NCBI GenBank assembly: GCA_001805655.1
Contig: MHGR01000077.1
Location: 1-6,139, forward strand
DNA length: 6,139 nt
From: Omnitrophica WOR_2 bacterium RIFCSPHIGHO2_02_FULL_52_10
GTDB taxonomy: Bacteria; Omnitrophota; Gorgyraeia; Zapsychrales; Zapsychraceae
Reading direction: 5' to 3'
In this document: piece by piece, positions 5,008-6,139 of the stretch
How positions within the stretch are numbered: the first letter of the stretch is position 1
Layout: each line of letters begins with the position of its first letter
The notes under the pieces: model-generated
Database searches by the model: none
What the model was told of the DNA's origin: nothing
Seen by the model: the letters and a program-made list of their open reading frames with translations, nothing else
Program-made: the position numbers and the translations under genes

Positions 5008-6139
5008 ATGTCTAATAAAATCCATCAATGGCTGAGCCGGCCGGGCATTGCCCTCTTCGTGATTTTTACCGTAACGTTTGCGGCGTACAGCGGCTCGTTC
5101 CAAAACCCCTTCTTCATGGACGATCTGGCCTTTATCGTGAATTGGGACCTGATCAAGGATTGGAAGAACCTGCCGCAATTTTTCCTCGGCTATACCCCGC
5201 CGCCCGGCCAGGAGGGCATCTACTCGCCCTTTAAAACCCTGATGCACGCCGTCAATTACAGCCTGTTCGGGCTTGAGCCGTTCGGCCACCATGTTTTTGC
5301 CTTTGCCAGCTATCTCATTGCCATTTTATTTATTTACAGGATAGGTTTATTACTTCTCAAAGATCATTTTGCCGCTTTTTTATGCGCGCTGGTGTTTGCC
5401 CTCCATCCGACGCATATCGAATATGTTTCTTCCCTGACGGGCAGCGTTGACGCCCTCGGAGTCAATTTTTTATTCATTTCCTTCTACCTTTATATCGTTG
5501 CCCGGAAGGGCGGGGATCGGTTGGACCGCAAGCCCTATGCGGGGTCGTTGATTTTTGCCTTCCTGGCCATTTACCTGCATGAACTGTGCATTATCTTGCC
5601 GGTGATGTTTTTGTGGTATGACCTGACCCTCGCGGCGCACGGGAGGGCCTACCCAAAAATAGCCGCAAGAACAGCGCCGTATTTCCTGCTTTCGATAACT
5701 TATGTGCTCGCCAAATATTTGACCCTCGGGGCGGTAACGCGCGGCCGGTATTTGTACGACAGCTTTTACCTGACCATGCTGGTCACGGTCAAGGCCTGGG
5801 CGAAGTACGTTTACATCAGCCTTTTCCCGAAAACGCTGACCTACAATCATGTCATTTCCCCGGGGATATATTCTTACGACCAGGAGGATTTTGACCGGGT
5901 AGCCGTTTTATCGCAGTCTCTGTTGGACCCCCAGGTACTGCTGTCCCTGCTGGTGTTGGGGGCCGTCGCGTACGCGGCTGTCCGCTGTTATGCCAGGAAG
6001 CCCCTGGTGACTTTTTTCATTGGGTGGTTTTTTATCGGTTTACTGCCCGGGGCCAATATCATTCCCAGCGGCGTGTATTTTGCCGAGCGCTACCTTTATC
6101 CGGGTTCGCTGGGCCTGGCATTGCTTTTCGGCCACTACG
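5008..6139 (+). CDS. Multi-pass GT-C-type membrane glycosyltransferase, TMTC/PMT-like (partial, 3' end off window)
   Basis: The frame stays open for 377 codons to the window edge. The protein is strongly hydrophobic, with likely membrane segments near residues 13-31, 94-117, 121-140, 148-165, 178-203, 222-240, 255-273, 309-326 and 333-352. After the first segment comes NPFFMDDLAF, whose D38-D39 sits in the first external loop. GT-C enzymes keep a catalytic acidic pair in that loop. Other TMTC-like landmarks are YSPFKTLMHAVNYSLFG (72-88), FALHPTHIEYVSS (130-142), YISLFP (269-274) and AERYLYPGSLG (359-369). GT-C enzymes transfer sugars from polyprenyl-phosphate donors on the outer face of the cytoplasmic membrane. 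Relatives often carry C-terminal TPR repeats, which would lie beyond the window if present. The acceptor is unknown. The gene follows the radical SAM pair after 223 bp filled mainly by the foldback element, and no separate promoter is obvious. Confidence 0.85.
   Translation, partial: MSNKIHQWLSRPGIALFVIFTVTFAAYSGSFQNPFFMDDLAFIVNWDLIKDWKNLPQFFLGYTPPPGQEGIYSPFKTLMHAVNYSLFGLEPFGHHVFAFASYLIAILFIYRIGLLLLKDHFAAFLCALVFALHPTHIEYVSSLTGSVDALGVNFLFISFYLYIVARKGGDRLDRKPYAGSLIFAFLAIYLHELCIILPVMFLWYDLTLAAHGRAYPKIAARTAPYFLLSITYVLAKYLTLGAVTRGRYLYDSFYLTMLVTVKAWAKYVYISLFPKTLTYNHVISPGIYSYDQEDFDRVAVLSQSLLDPQVLLSLLVLGAVAYAAVRCYARKPLVTFFIGWFFIGLLPGANIIPSGVYFAERYLYPGSLGLALLFGHY

Noticed and set aside
5028..5234. Short plus-strand reading frame inside the start of the glycosyltransferase gene
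   Set aside because: It is out of frame with the long open frame from 5008, which has membrane segments and TMTC-like motifs through to the window edge.

Overview
The window reads as a bacterial accessory region of moderately high GC content. It resembles what is found in uncultured lineages such as Omnitrophota. That assignment is a low-confidence impression from gene content: tandem B12-type radical SAM proteins, a TMTC-like membrane glycosyltransferase and a DUF1016–nuclease fusion. There is no rRNA or other phylogenetic marker here.

Layout, left to right. Positions 1-298 are the distal end of a CRISPR array with type I-E-style 29-nt repeats and 32-nt spacers. It is cut by the left window edge and ends in a decayed repeat. 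The repeat orientation places the leader, and perhaps the cas genes, off the window to the left. At 349-1374 lies a plus-strand gene for a two-domain protein: a DUF1016/YhcG-type N-terminal helical domain and a C-terminal staphylococcal-nuclease-like domain with all catalytic residues present. Positions 1375-1537 form an intergenic region with a strong extended -10 promoter. A perfect 16-bp palindrome covers its -35 box. This promoter should drive two tandem paralogous genes (1538-3154 and 3180-4784, 25 bp apart) for cobalamin-binding-type radical SAM enzymes, which are about 60% identical to each other. Positions 4785-5007 hold a roughly 190-bp foldback element with 24-bp imperfect terminal inverted repeats, two internal hairpins and two oppositely oriented G-quadruplex motifs. 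The last gene starts at 5008 (or GTG 5002) and runs off the right edge. It encodes a multi-pass GT-C-type (TMTC/PMT-like) membrane glycosyltransferase.

How the parts may work together. The array and the fusion nuclease plausibly belong to a defence neighbourhood, but adjacency is the only link. The two radical SAM genes form an operon, and with the downstream glycosyltransferase they suggest a cell-envelope lipid or glycan modification locus. Neither substrate nor reaction can be read from the sequence. The most unusual items are the DUF1016–SNase fusion, the palindromic operator candidate, the enzyme duplication and the G-quadruplex foldback element.
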